A DNA stretch of 64,000 bases from assembly GCA_934635225.1 (NCBI GenBank), contig CAKTYZ010000017.1, positions 1-64,000 of the forward strand, written 5' to 3'. The position numbers and the translations under genes are program-made. The number at the start of each line of letters is the position of its first letter. Within the stretch, counting starts at the first letter, position 1. The stretch comes from an uncultured Kiritimatiellota bacterium (GTDB taxonomy: Bacteria; Verrucomicrobiota; Kiritimatiellia; RFP12; UBA1067). The notes beneath the pieces were generated by a model. The model was given only the letters and a program-made list of their open reading frames with translations, was not told where the DNA came from and made no database searches. Of the stretch, positions 49,871 to 57,897 are shown piece by piece.

Positions 49871-50466
49871 TGAAGACAGTCAACGTGTCACTTGTCGGTG
49901 TCGGCGGTCAGGGAATCATTCTGACGGCCGATCTTTTGGCGAAGACGGCGGCGCTTGCGGGCTATGACGTCAAGAAGTCTGAGATCCACGGCATGGCCCA
50001 GCGCGGCGGTTCGGTGACGAGTCAGGTTCGCTTTGGCGCGTCCGTCGCTTCGCCGATCATTCAGGAAGGCACGGCGGACGTGCTCGTCTCCTTTGACAAG
50101 CTGGAAGCCCTGCGCAACGCGGGCATCCTCGCGAAGGGCGGTACGGCCTTCGTGAACGACACTTATCTGACGCCGGTCACGGTCTCGTCAGGCCAGCAGG
50201 CGGATGTCGCGGATCTGGATGGTAAGCTCAAGAAAGCGTTCAAGAAGCTCGTCCTCGTCGATGCGATGAAGGTCGCGGCAGATGAGGTCGGCAACCCCCG
50301 CACGATGAACATGGTCATCGCGGGTGCGCTCTCGGCCTTCTGCCCGTTTGAGGAAGCGACATGGTTTGAGGCGCTTGCGCAGTTGCTGACGGGGGCGAAG
50401 GCGAAACTTCTCGACATCAATAAGAAGGCGTTCTCGCTCGGCCGCGCGGCGGCGTTAGCTCATTGA
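49867..50466 (+). CDS. iorB: Indolepyruvate ferredoxin oxidoreductase beta subunit
   Basis: 199 residues, POR_gamma domain: VNVSLVGVGGQGIILTADLL, KKSEIHGMAQRGGSVTSQVR, VLVSFDKLEALRN and MNMVIAGALSAF. IorAB converts aryl pyruvates from aromatic amino acids to acyl-CoA and reduced ferredoxin in fermenters. No iorA gene adjoins it, which is unusual because the two normally form an operon. The gene lies between the NifU-domain and carbamoyltransferase genes with overlapping ends, so all three are probably co-transcribed. Confidence 0.88.
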   Translation: MMKTVNVSLVGVGGQGIILTADLLAKTAALAGYDVKKSEIHGMAQRGGSVTSQVRFGASVASPIIQEGTADVLVSFDKLEALRNAGILAKGGTAFVNDTYLTPVTVSSGQQADVADLDGKLKKAFKKLVLVDAMKVAADEVGNPRTMNMVIAGALSAFCPFEEATWFEALAQLLTGAKAKLLDINKKAFSLGRAAALAH

Positions 50467-51587
50467 TGCCCGCGCACGTCTCTTCGACGGACTTTTCTCA
50501 GGGAAGCGACATGGACAAGCTTACGGAAATCAGCTGGGAGGATTTCTCCCGTCTTTCATTGGACGCCAAGCGCCCGTATTTGGCGCGTGAGGAGGGAGAC
50601 GGTCTCCCTTATCACACGCTGTTCGCCCAGCAGTTCGGCCGTTCGATTCTGGAGCGCCTCTGTGCGCTTGCGAACCGCATTCGCTTCATCAACAAGTCGA
50701 GGGAGGGTGCACTCTACCTGAAGAATGTCCTTGCGCACAAGCGTGCGATGCTCTACTTTTCCCAGCCGAGTTCGCGCACGTTTCTCTCGCATTTGGCGGC
50801 ATGTCAGCTTCTCGGCATCACGACGGGGAGCGTACGTGACGCGGCGACGTCGTCCGAGTTCAAAGGCGAGTCGAAAGAAGACTCGATTCGCACCTTCTCG
50901 TCCTATTTCGACATGATCATCATGCGCAGTCCCGAGCAGGGCCTTGCGGAAAAGATGGCATGGGAGTTGTCGAATTCGGACCGCCCGATTCCGATTCTGA
51001 ATGCGGGTTCGGGCAAGGACCAACATCCGACGCAGGCTTTGCTCGACATTTACACGCTGATGCGTTCCTTCGAGAACAACGGGGGCATTGACGGCAAGAC
51101 CGTGACGTTCTGCGGCGACCTCATGCGTGGGCGCACGGTGCGTTCGCTCTCATATCTGCTGACGAACTTCAAGGACGTGAAACAGGTCTTTGTCGCCCCG
51201 CAGGAACTTCAGGTTCCGGCGGATGTCGTCATGATTCTGGCGAAGAAGGGCATTTCTTTCGAGGTCTGCGACAATCTTCGCGACGCGGTGAAGATTTCTG
51301 ATGCGGTCTACATGACGCGCATTCAGGACGAGTGGGACTCGGCGAAGGGCGCGTCCGCGCGAATCGACACGTCGCGCTTCAAGTTCGGGGCGGAGGAGCT
51401 GAAACTCCTGAAGCCGACGGGCGCGATTCTGCATCCGCTGCCGCGCCGCGACGAGATTGCGACCTGCTGTGATCGCGATCCGCGCGCGATGTACTGGCGA
51501 CAGATGCGCAACGGCATGTGGATTCGCGCCGCGCTGATCGCTGCGACCTTTGGCTTCGAGCGGACGATTCTGGACTGCGGCTACTGA
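50466..51587 (+). CDS. pyrB: Aspartate carbamoyltransferase-like protein
   Basis: 373 residues from the ATG overlapping the iorB stop; the in-frame ATG at 50511 (MDKLTEISWEDF) is an alternative. It shows the carbamoyltransferase plan: carbamoyl-phosphate site LYFSQPSSRTFLSHLAAC, the 80s-loop FKGESKEDSIRTFSSY, NAGSGKDQHPTQALLDIYTL, DLMRGRTVRSLSYLL and LHPLPRRDEI. The usual STRTR signature reads SSRTF, so it differs from ordinary PyrB and from ornithine enzymes (SMRTR). The His-Pro-Thr-Gln and Lys residues needed for aspartate transcarbamylation are kept. No pyrI regulatory subunit is present. Pyrimidine synthesis is the best guess. Confidence 0.83.
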   Translation: MPAHVSSTDFSQGSDMDKLTEISWEDFSRLSLDAKRPYLAREEGDGLPYHTLFAQQFGRSILERLCALANRIRFINKSREGALYLKNVLAHKRAMLYFSQPSSRTFLSHLAACQLLGITTGSVRDAATSSEFKGESKEDSIRTFSSYFDMIIMRSPEQGLAEKMAWELSNSDRPIPILNAGSGKDQHPTQALLDIYTLMRSFENNGGIDGKTVTFCGDLMRGRTVRSLSYLLTNFKDVKQVFVAPQELQVPADVVMILAKKGISFEVCDNLRDAVKISDAVYMTRIQDEWDSAKGASARIDTSRFKFGAEELKLLKPTGAILHPLPRRDEIATCCDRDPRAMYWRQMRNGMWIRAALIAATFGFERTILDCGY

Positions 51588-51600
51588 CGACTTGTGCTTT

Positions 51601-51609
51601 TGGTATAAT
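51601..51609 (+). promoter_or_regulatory. Extended -10 promoter of der
   Basis: TTTTGGTATAAT with the core TGGTATAAT at 51601-51609, only 7 bases before the ATG at 51617. Transcription should start on the A of the ATG. Confidence 0.7.
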
Positions 51610-51616
51610 GTGTGCC

Positions 51617-52960
51617 ATGAATGTTGTCAGCCTTGTCGGACGCCCGAATACGGGCAAGAGTGCGCTTTTCAATCGCATTGCGAAGAAGCGCGTCGCGATT
51701 GTCTTTGACCAGCCGGGCGTCACGCGCGACCGGGTGACGCGCGAGGTCGAGGTCCTTGGTCGCCGCCTGATGCTTGTCGATACGGGCGGCATCGCCTTCG
51801 ACAATCGCGTAACGCACGACCCGCTGGACAACGAAACGCGGAGCCAGGCCGCGCTGGCAGTCGAGGATTCGGCCGTCTGCGTCATTGTCGTTGACGCGCG
51901 GACCGGTCTCACGCCGCTGGATCAGGAGGTCATCGAACGCGTCCGCAAGTCGGGCGTGCCGTGTCTCATCGCGGCGAACAAGTGCGACACGCCTGCGGAC
52001 GACATTCGCGCGATGGAGTTCGAGCGGTTCGGGATCCCGGTCTATCCGACGTCGGCTGAACACGGGCGTGGCGTCGAGGAGCTTGTGCAGACGTTTGTCT
52101 CGAAGTTGCCGCCAGCTGTCGAAGACGAGACGGCGGTGCGTCCGTTGCGCGTTGCGGTCGTCGGTCGGCCGAACGCCGGCAAGTCGAGCTACATCAACCG
52201 GCTTCTCAACGCGCCGCGTGTCATCGTCTCGGAGATTGCGGGCACGACGCGTGACGCGGTTGAAGTGCCGTTTGCGATTGGCTCGGGCCCTGAGGCGCGG
52301 CACTATATGCTGGTTGACACGGCGGGCATGAAGCCTCATACGAAGATGTCCAAGACTTCGGTTGACAATTTCTCGCTGTTCCGCTCGGAACAGGCGATTG
52401 AAGAGGCCGATGTCGTCATTCTCCTGCTGGACCCCGTGATGGGGCCGACGCTTCAGGACAAGCGCATCGCCGGCAAGATCCTAGACGCGCATCGCGCGTG
52501 CGTCCTTATGCTGAACAAGTGGGATCTCGCGAACGAGGCGGGCATCACGGAGGAAAAGAAAGCGGCGGCGGCCGTTCGTCAGATGATGCCGTTCCTCTCG
52601 TTTGCGCCGATCGTGTTTTGCTCGAACAAGTCGGGCTACAACATCCGCCGCACGGTTGATGCGATTGACAAGGCTGCCGCGAGCGCGTCCGAGCGTCTGC
52701 CGACGGGGATGCTGAACCGCGTCATCGAGACGGCGACGAAGAAGACGCTCGCGCCGATGATTCGCGGCAAGCGGCTCAAGGTCTACTATGGGCTGCAAGT
52801 CGCGACGAATCCGCAGACGATTCGCCTTTTCGTGAATGACCCGAAGCTCGTCACGCCCGCCTATCTCGCCTTTATCGAGAAGAACATCCGCGCACGCTTC
52901 GGGCTGGAGGGCGCACCCCTGCGCATCTTCCTCAAGGCGCGCAGTCGGAGGGAATCGTAG
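51617..52960 (+). CDS. der: Ribosome-assembly GTPase Der (EngA)
   Basis: 447 residues, two GTPase domains and a KH-like domain. G domain 1: VSLVGRPNTGKSALFNRIAK (G1), DTGGI (G3), NKCD (G4). G domain 2: VAVVGRPNAGKSSYINRLLN (G1), DTAGM (G3), NKWDLANEAG (G4). The KH-like domain runs from about residue 355 to the end. Der is essential for 50S subunit assembly. The start is fixed by the promoter; an upstream in-frame start has no support. Confidence 0.95.
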   Translation: MNVVSLVGRPNTGKSALFNRIAKKRVAIVFDQPGVTRDRVTREVEVLGRRLMLVDTGGIAFDNRVTHDPLDNETRSQAALAVEDSAVCVIVVDARTGLTPLDQEVIERVRKSGVPCLIAANKCDTPADDIRAMEFERFGIPVYPTSAEHGRGVEELVQTFVSKLPPAVEDETAVRPLRVAVVGRPNAGKSSYINRLLNAPRVIVSEIAGTTRDAVEVPFAIGSGPEARHYMLVDTAGMKPHTKMSKTSVDNFSLFRSEQAIEEADVVILLLDPVMGPTLQDKRIAGKILDAHRACVLMLNKWDLANEAGITEEKKAAAAVRQMMPFLSFAPIVFCSNKSGYNIRRTVDAIDKAAASASERLPTGMLNRVIETATKKTLAPMIRGKRLKVYYGLQVATNPQTIRLFVNDPKLVTPAYLAFIEKNIRARFGLEGAPLRIFLKARSRRES

Positions 52961-53084
52961 TAGCGGCGAGGCGGGCATGATGACGCCCTTGCGGACGAAG
53001 TCGTTCCCGACGCAAATCACGGACGTCTTTTCCGTCGAGAGGCAACTGAAGGCGCTTTGGTTCTCGACCGCCGCGTGACTTGCG

Positions 53085-54278
53085 TCAGCAGTCCGCGTTG
53101 AGTGCGTCGGTGCGCCAGTCGCGCATCGTCTTGCCGTAACGCTTGCGGAAGCGCCGCGTGAGGCTCGAGAGGTCGCGAAAGCCACAGCTGGCGGCGATGC
53201 GGGCGATTGGTTCGTCCGTTTCCTCCAGCCGGCGGACGAGTTCCTCGAAGCGGCGGTCGTCGAGGGCCTCTGCCGCAGTCCGCCGTTCAAACTGGCTGAA
53301 TCGCAGTTCGAGCAGACGGCGCGAGACGCCCAGTTCATGGGCGAGTTCGTTCACGCCGAGCCCTCTCGTCGCCTGGCGGTCGATCAAGGCGAGAGCGCGG
53401 CGAATTAGCTGCGCGGCGGGTGCAATGGGCGCTGTCGATTCGCGGGGGACGAGCGCATGGTGCGTCCAGGGCAGAATGCAGGCGCCCCGTGGCCGTCCGT
53501 TCATCATCTTCTCCAGTTCGCGTGCGACGATCTCGCCTTGGCGTTCGGTCACGAATCGGATGCTGGACAGGCGCGGTGTGGCGTGCGAGCAGAAGATTTC
53601 ATCGTCGTCTGCTCCGAGCACGGCGGCTTGATGCGGCACGTCGATCTTTGTGGTGCGGCAGGCCGTGAGGACGCGCGTGGCGAGAAAGTCGTTCGCGGCG
53701 AAGAGCGCGAAGGGGCGCGGCAGCTTCAGGAGCCAGTCCTGAAGCGGCGTCTCGCTTTCTTCCCTCAGCAGACGGGCCGAGGGAAGAACCATGCAGTCGT
53801 GTCCGGCGGCAGCAAGCGCGGCTCGGTAACCCGTTTCGCGGCGCAACGACCAGCGCGTGTCGTCAGGAGAGGGAACGAAGACGAAGGCGCGAAAGTTCCC
53901 GACCGAGAGAAGATGACGCGCCGCAAGCCGGCCCAGCCCCTCGTCGTCGGCTCGCACGAGCCGAAGTGCCGCGCCGTGCGGCAGTTCGGGCGGATACAGC
54001 GACTCCAGCGAGATGACGGGAATGCCCGAATCCGTTAGCGTCTGCCAGATGGCGCGGTCGAGGTCTTGGAAGACGATGAAGCCGTCTATGCCGTCTTCAA
54101 GCGCGGCGGCGATCGTAGCGGATGAGAAGCGGTCTCCAGTCTCGATGAGCTTGATGCGCCAGTCGCGTTCCCGCCGCAAAAAGCGCAAGATGCCTTCAAG
54201 GCGGATGCGCCCGACGGCGGTGCTCATCTGCACGGCGATGACGACGTTGCGTGCGCGTGGCTGATTTTGCTGTTTCAT
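53085..54278 (-). CDS. XylR-type regulator: LacI-like sensor and AraC-type DNA-binding domain
   Basis: 397 residues from the ATG at 54278. Residues 10-285 form a periplasmic-binding-protein-like sensor (RNVVIAVQMSTAVGRIRLEG, DGFIVFQDL, AVLGADDDEIFCSHATPRLSS), as in E. coli XylR. Residues 295-397 hold two helix-turn-helices of AraC type: LGVNELAHELGVSRRLLELR and IARIAASCGFRDLSSLTRRF, then FRKRYGKTMRDWR. E. coli XylR responds to xylose and activates with direct-repeat operators. Here it is divergent to a GH10 xylanase, and two direct repeats lie between the genes. The inducer is presumed to be xylose or a xylo-oligosaccharide. Confidence 0.88.
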   Translation of the reverse strand: MKQQNQPRARNVVIAVQMSTAVGRIRLEGILRFLRRERDWRIKLIETGDRFSSATIAAALEDGIDGFIVFQDLDRAIWQTLTDSGIPVISLESLYPPELPHGAALRLVRADDEGLGRLAARHLLSVGNFRAFVFVPSPDDTRWSLRRETGYRAALAAAGHDCMVLPSARLLREESETPLQDWLLKLPRPFALFAANDFLATRVLTACRTTKIDVPHQAAVLGADDDEIFCSHATPRLSSIRFVTERQGEIVARELEKMMNGRPRGACILPWTHHALVPRESTAPIAPAAQLIRRALALIDRQATRGLGVNELAHELGVSRRLLELRFSQFERRTAAEALDDRRFEELVRRLEETDEPIARIAASCGFRDLSSLTRRFRKRYGKTMRDWRTDALNADC

Positions 54279-54305
54279 GAGTCTGAATGCGAGGGCTTGC
54301 CGCAC

Positions 54306-54314
54306 ATTATAGCA
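54306..54314 (-). promoter_or_regulatory. Extended -10 promoter of the XylR-type regulator
   Basis: On the minus strand TGCTATAAT at 54314-54306, giving a leader of about 20 bases. Operator repeat 1 lies where its -35 region would be, which fits autoregulation. Confidence 0.55.
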
Positions 54315-54328
54315 CATTCGAATCTTGC

Positions 54329-54364
54329 TTTGCGCAAAAAGCAGTTTTTCTCTTGCGCACAAAG
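54329..54364. promoter_or_regulatory. Operator-like direct repeats for the XylR-type regulator
   Basis: The 13-mers TTTGCGCAAAAAG (54329-54341) and CTTGCGCACAAAG (54352-54364) match at 11 of 13 bases and start 23 bp apart, about two helical turns. Direct repeats on one face are typical of AraC-type binding. Repeat 2 abuts the -35 region of the xylanase promoter, the position used for activation. Confidence 0.6.
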
Positions 54365-54376
54365 ATTCCCGAAAGA

Positions 54377-54385
54377 TGGTATCAT
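54377..54385 (+). promoter_or_regulatory. Promoter of the xylanase operon
   Basis: TGGTATCAT at 54377-54385 with no good -35, consistent with a need for an activator. The leader of about 60 bases ends with AAGGAG before the ATG at 54451. Confidence 0.6.
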
Positions 54386-54450
54386 ACACGGCGTTTCGAC
54401 AGGCGAGGTCTTCGCCGGGCGCTGAAATCAAGAAACAAGGAGAACGAACG

Positions 54451-56061
54451 ATGAGTGATCAAATGCGGCTTGCCGTGCTTGCGGCTTGGGCTTTTGCGGT
54501 TCCTGCTGTACGCGGCATGGAGCGGTCGGTGATGTCTGACGCCTATTGGGCGGTTTGGAACGACGCCGAACAGGCGCGGATTGACGCTGACATCGAGCGG
54601 AATCGCAAGGCGGACGCTTCGGTGCGGATTGACGCGCCGTCGGGTACGGTCGTGAAGGTCCGGCAGCTGACGCATGACTTCCGCTTCGGTGCGCACATCT
54701 TCAATTTCGACCAACTTGGCAAGTCCGCGTACAATGCGGCGTACAAGGCGAGTTATGGCGAAGGCGGGCTCTTCAATCAGGCGACCGTGTCTTTCTACTG
54801 GATCGACCACGAGCCGTCGCCAGGCGCGTTCCGCTTTGACGGCGATTATCGGGACACGGAACGCTACTGGAACGGTCTGACGCGGGAAGAGGCGATGGCA
54901 GACCGGTTCTGGCGACGTCCCGCGCCGAGTCCGGTCATTGGCTTCCTCAAGGCGAAAGACATTGCGATTCACGGGCACATTCTCATTTGGGGCAACGCGA
55001 AGCCGTATTGGATTTACGACTGGTATTGCCCCGAGGGCGAGAAGCGCCTGTTTGACGAAATCGGCATACCGCGTCATTCGTCGTCCTACGGTTGGGAGCC
55101 GTGCGGGCAGAATTGGCATCGGGGCTACATGGGCAAGTGGGCGCGCGCATGGAGGATGCGCTACAAGGGGCTCGAGGAACGTGCGCTTGAACGCGCCGCA
55201 CCTGTCTTTGCGCAGAACATGAGACGGATCTTCCGCAAACGCGTTGCGGATGTTGCCGAGCGCTATGGTGCCGTCGTGGACAGTTGGGATGTCGTCAACG
55301 AGAGCGCAGACGACTGGGTGCGTTACCGCAAGTCGCGGACGGGCCTTGGCTACTGGTTCAGCGGCTACGGGCTGATGCCGGGGGACTATCCGCTCCATGC
55401 ATTGCTGGATGCGAAGGAGACGATGCCGGAAACGGCGAAGCTCGCCATCAACGATTACAACATCTCGAAAGACTTTCTCTCGCAGGTTCGCGATCTGGAG
55501 AAGGAAGGCGCGCGAATCGATTTCGTCGGCTGTCAGATGCACATCTTCAGCACGAACGATTCGATGCGCCTGTCGCGCGGCGCAACGGACGTGAATTGGG
55601 TTGGCTCGCCGGAGACCATTCGCCAACGGCTCGACATGATGGCGAAGACGGGCCGTCCGCTTCACGTCTCCGAGGTGACGATCGCCGCGCCGGGCGTGGA
55701 TGACGTCTCGCGGCAGATTCAGGCGATCCTGACGCGCAACATCTACCGCGCGTGGTTCTCGCATCCGAAGACGATGGGCATCACGTGGTGGAATACGGTG
55801 GACGGCGCAGGTGTCGCGGGAGAACCGCTCGTCTCGGGCCTGTTCACGTGCGAGATGGAGAAGAAGCCCGTCTATGACGCGCTCGACGAACTCATCAACC
55901 GCGAATGGCGGACGAATCTTGACGTCATGGCGGATGGGGGCGGAAAGGTTGCCTTCCGGGGCTTCAAGGGACGTTATCGCCTCTCGTGGCAGGGGGCGGA
56001 CGGCAAGTTCGTCTCGAAGCTGATTGAGGTCAAAGAGGACGGAAAACATGAAAGAGATTGA
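54451..56061 (+). CDS. Exported GH10 endo-1,4-beta-xylanase
   Basis: 536 residues from the ATG at 54451, with AAGGAG upstream and a signal peptide (RLAVLAAWAFAVPAVRG). The barrel carries the acid/base Glu in VDSWDVVNESAD and the nucleophile Glu in PLHVSEVTIAA, with HGHILIWGNAKPYW and the family site TWWNTVDGAG also present. A beta-strand stretch at residues 20-75 resembles a small binding or linker domain, and the tail from about residue 470 adds another beta-domain. It cuts xylan backbones. The SDR gene starts 14 bases before its end, so an operon is clear. Confidence 0.92.
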   Translation: MSDQMRLAVLAAWAFAVPAVRGMERSVMSDAYWAVWNDAEQARIDADIERNRKADASVRIDAPSGTVVKVRQLTHDFRFGAHIFNFDQLGKSAYNAAYKASYGEGGLFNQATVSFYWIDHEPSPGAFRFDGDYRDTERYWNGLTREEAMADRFWRRPAPSPVIGFLKAKDIAIHGHILIWGNAKPYWIYDWYCPEGEKRLFDEIGIPRHSSSYGWEPCGQNWHRGYMGKWARAWRMRYKGLEERALERAAPVFAQNMRRIFRKRVADVAERYGAVVDSWDVVNESADDWVRYRKSRTGLGYWFSGYGLMPGDYPLHALLDAKETMPETAKLAINDYNISKDFLSQVRDLEKEGARIDFVGCQMHIFSTNDSMRLSRGATDVNWVGSPETIRQRLDMMAKTGRPLHVSEVTIAAPGVDDVSRQIQAILTRNIYRAWFSHPKTMGITWWNTVDGAGVAGEPLVSGLFTCEMEKKPVYDALDELINREWRTNLDVMADGGGKVAFRGFKGRYRLSWQGADGKFVSKLIEVKEDGKHERD

Positions 56062-56818
56062 TTTCACGGGCAAGGTCGCCGTCGTCACGGGTGCGGCGTC
56101 CGGCATGGGGCTGATGACTTCGCAGGAACTGGCGAAGCGCGGCGCGGCGGTCGTGATGTGCGACGTGAACGCGGAGTCCCTGACCCACGCCGTGTCGGAA
56201 ATTGTCGCGTCAGGCGGACGTGCGGTGGCGAGCCCCGGCGATGTGCGCAAGTTCGCGTCTGCCGAGAAAGCGGCGGCCGAAGCGGCGAAGCGCGGCGGCT
56301 GCGACATTCTCGTCACCTGCGCGGGCGGCAATGAGGCGCGGTGCTGCGCGAGCCGCGTGCCGTTCTATGAACAGCCGGTCGAGGTGTTGGACTGGGGGAT
56401 TGACGTCAATCTCAAAGGGCCGATTTATTTCGCCCGAGCGTGCATGCCGCAGATGGTTGCGAAGGGAAAGGGCGTCATCGTCTGCCTCGGCTCGGTCACG
56501 GGCTTTGAGGGCGATGGCGTCGGCGCGATGTACGGCACGGCGAAGAGCGGGCTTTTCAACTTCGTGAAAGGGCTTGCTCTTGCGGGTGGCCCGCACAACG
56601 TGCGCGCCGTCTGCGTGACGCCAGGCCCGGTGCTGACGCGCACGGCGATGAGCGGCATGCCGACGGCGCTCGGTCGCGCAGGCGAGACGGGCGAACTTGT
56701 AGATGTCATCCTTTTCATGTGCTCGGACAACGCTTCGTTCATCACGGGGTCGAATCATGTCGTGGACGGCGGTCGCCTTTGCATGTACCAGCCCTATGTC
56801 GCGCCGGAGGCGAAATGA
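56048..56818 (+). CDS. Short-chain dehydrogenase/reductase in the xylan operon
   Basis: 256 residues from the ATG at 56048. NAD(P) site TGAASGMGLMTS, the catalytic Ser in CLGSVTGFEG and Tyr/Lys in YGTAKSGLFNF, and the C-terminal ITGSNHVVDGGR form a complete SDR. Substrate unknown; sugar acids or alcohols from xylan (for example glucuronate-related compounds) are plausible because of the neighbours. It overlaps the xylanase gene and the following aldolase-like gene. Confidence 0.88.
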   Translation: MKEIDFTGKVAVVTGAASGMGLMTSQELAKRGAAVVMCDVNAESLTHAVSEIVASGGRAVASPGDVRKFASAEKAAAEAAKRGGCDILVTCAGGNEARCCASRVPFYEQPVEVLDWGIDVNLKGPIYFARACMPQMVAKGKGVIVCLGSVTGFEGDGVGAMYGTAKSGLFNFVKGLALAGGPHNVRAVCVTPGPVLTRTAMSGMPTALGRAGETGELVDVILFMCSDNASFITGSNHVVDGGRLCMYQPYVAPEAK

Positions 56819-57897
56819 GACGAGGACTGATTGCGGGCGCGGCGTTTCTTCTGGCATTCGGAGCCGCGTGTGCGGCCGTTCCGTCGGACGACCGCCTGAA
56901 GGGGCCGTTTCTCATCGCTTCCACGCCTTACCTGACGGATGGCGCCGTGGATTATGACGCGCTGGTGGCTGAGGCGCGCTACATGGACGCGTCGGGTTGC
57001 GCGGGTGTCATCTGGCCGCAGTCGAACGACTCGATTGACCTGCTGACGCGCGAGGAGAAGTTTGCGGGCTTGCGTCGTCTCGTGGCCGCCGCCGAGACCT
57101 TCACGAACGCCGTGCTGACGCTGGGCGTCAGTGGCACGAATACGGCGGAGACGCTCGCCTTTGCCGCATTCGCCGAGTCCCTTGCCGCAGATAGCCCCGC
57201 GCCGATTGCGCTCGCGGTGCGTCCGCCGACCGAGGCGCGTTCGATGGAGGCGGTTCGGGATTGTCTGGAGGCGCTTGGGCGCATCGCGAAGCGTCCTGTC
57301 ATCGTCCAGACCTTTGTCTCGGATGACTGTCCCGCGCCGTCCGTAGATTACCTCGTCGATCTTGCGCGGCGGTTCCCCGGCGTGTATGGCTACATTAAGG
57401 AGGAAAGCGAAGGCAATCGCGCGAATGCGCGGCAGGCGGCCGAATGCGCGGCGAGACCGATCGTGAAGACGGTCTTCAGCGCGTGGGGCGGCTGGCAGTG
57501 GCTTTATCAGCACCGCGCCCTTGGAACGGAAGGACTCGTCTCGGAGCGTCCCGCCTATGCGCCGCTCGTCGTGCGCATTTGGCGGACCATGCGGGCGGGC
57601 GATCCTGACGGACGGCTTCAGGAGGAATATGCGATGTATCGCTACCTGATCGACCAGCGCGCGATTCCCGGCGGCAGTCTGCGCGGCTATTCGCTCTACT
57701 ACCTCAAGCGGCTGGGCCTTTTCAAGACGACGCTCTCGCGTACGTACCTCTCTTCGCGCACGACGGAATCGGGCACCTTCGGCGTGGGTCACGACTGGAA
57801 GCTGGTCGATCTCAACCTCACCGATGCGCAGCGCGCGGAACTGGATGCGAACTTCGAGGGGATGAGGCGGTTCTTGGCGCGGAAAGCGAAACGGTGA
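56815..57897 (+). CDS. Exported DapA-superfamily (aldolase-like) protein
   Basis: 360 residues from the ATG that overlaps the SDR stop. Residues 1-20 (MRRGLIAGAAFLLAFGAACA) look like a secretory signal, after which a DHDPS/NAL-type TIM barrel begins (GPFLIASTPYLTDGAVDYDA). The Schiff-base Lys lies in VYGYIKEESEGN. The usual conserved GTTGE or G(x)TGE segment is replaced by IWPQSNDSIDLLTREEK, so substrate handling must differ. An exported member of a cytoplasmic enzyme family is odd. The function may be a retro-aldol or lyase step on sugar acids, but this is inference. Confidence 0.7.
   Translation: MRRGLIAGAAFLLAFGAACAAVPSDDRLKGPFLIASTPYLTDGAVDYDALVAEARYMDASGCAGVIWPQSNDSIDLLTREEKFAGLRRLVAAAETFTNAVLTLGVSGTNTAETLAFAAFAESLAADSPAPIALAVRPPTEARSMEAVRDCLEALGRIAKRPVIVQTFVSDDCPAPSVDYLVDLARRFPGVYGYIKEESEGNRANARQAAECAARPIVKTVFSAWGGWQWLYQHRALGTEGLVSERPAYAPLVVRIWRTMRAGDPDGRLQEEYAMYRYLIDQRAIPGGSLRGYSLYYLKRLGLFKTTLSRTYLSSRTTESGTFGVGHDWKLVDLNLTDAQRAELDANFEGMRRFLARKAKR

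Noticed and set aside
52978..53079. A 33-codon frame between der and the XylR-type gene.
   Set aside because: It has no convincing ribosome-binding site and no recognisable motif; the interval is short and may hold the 3' ends of both transcripts.
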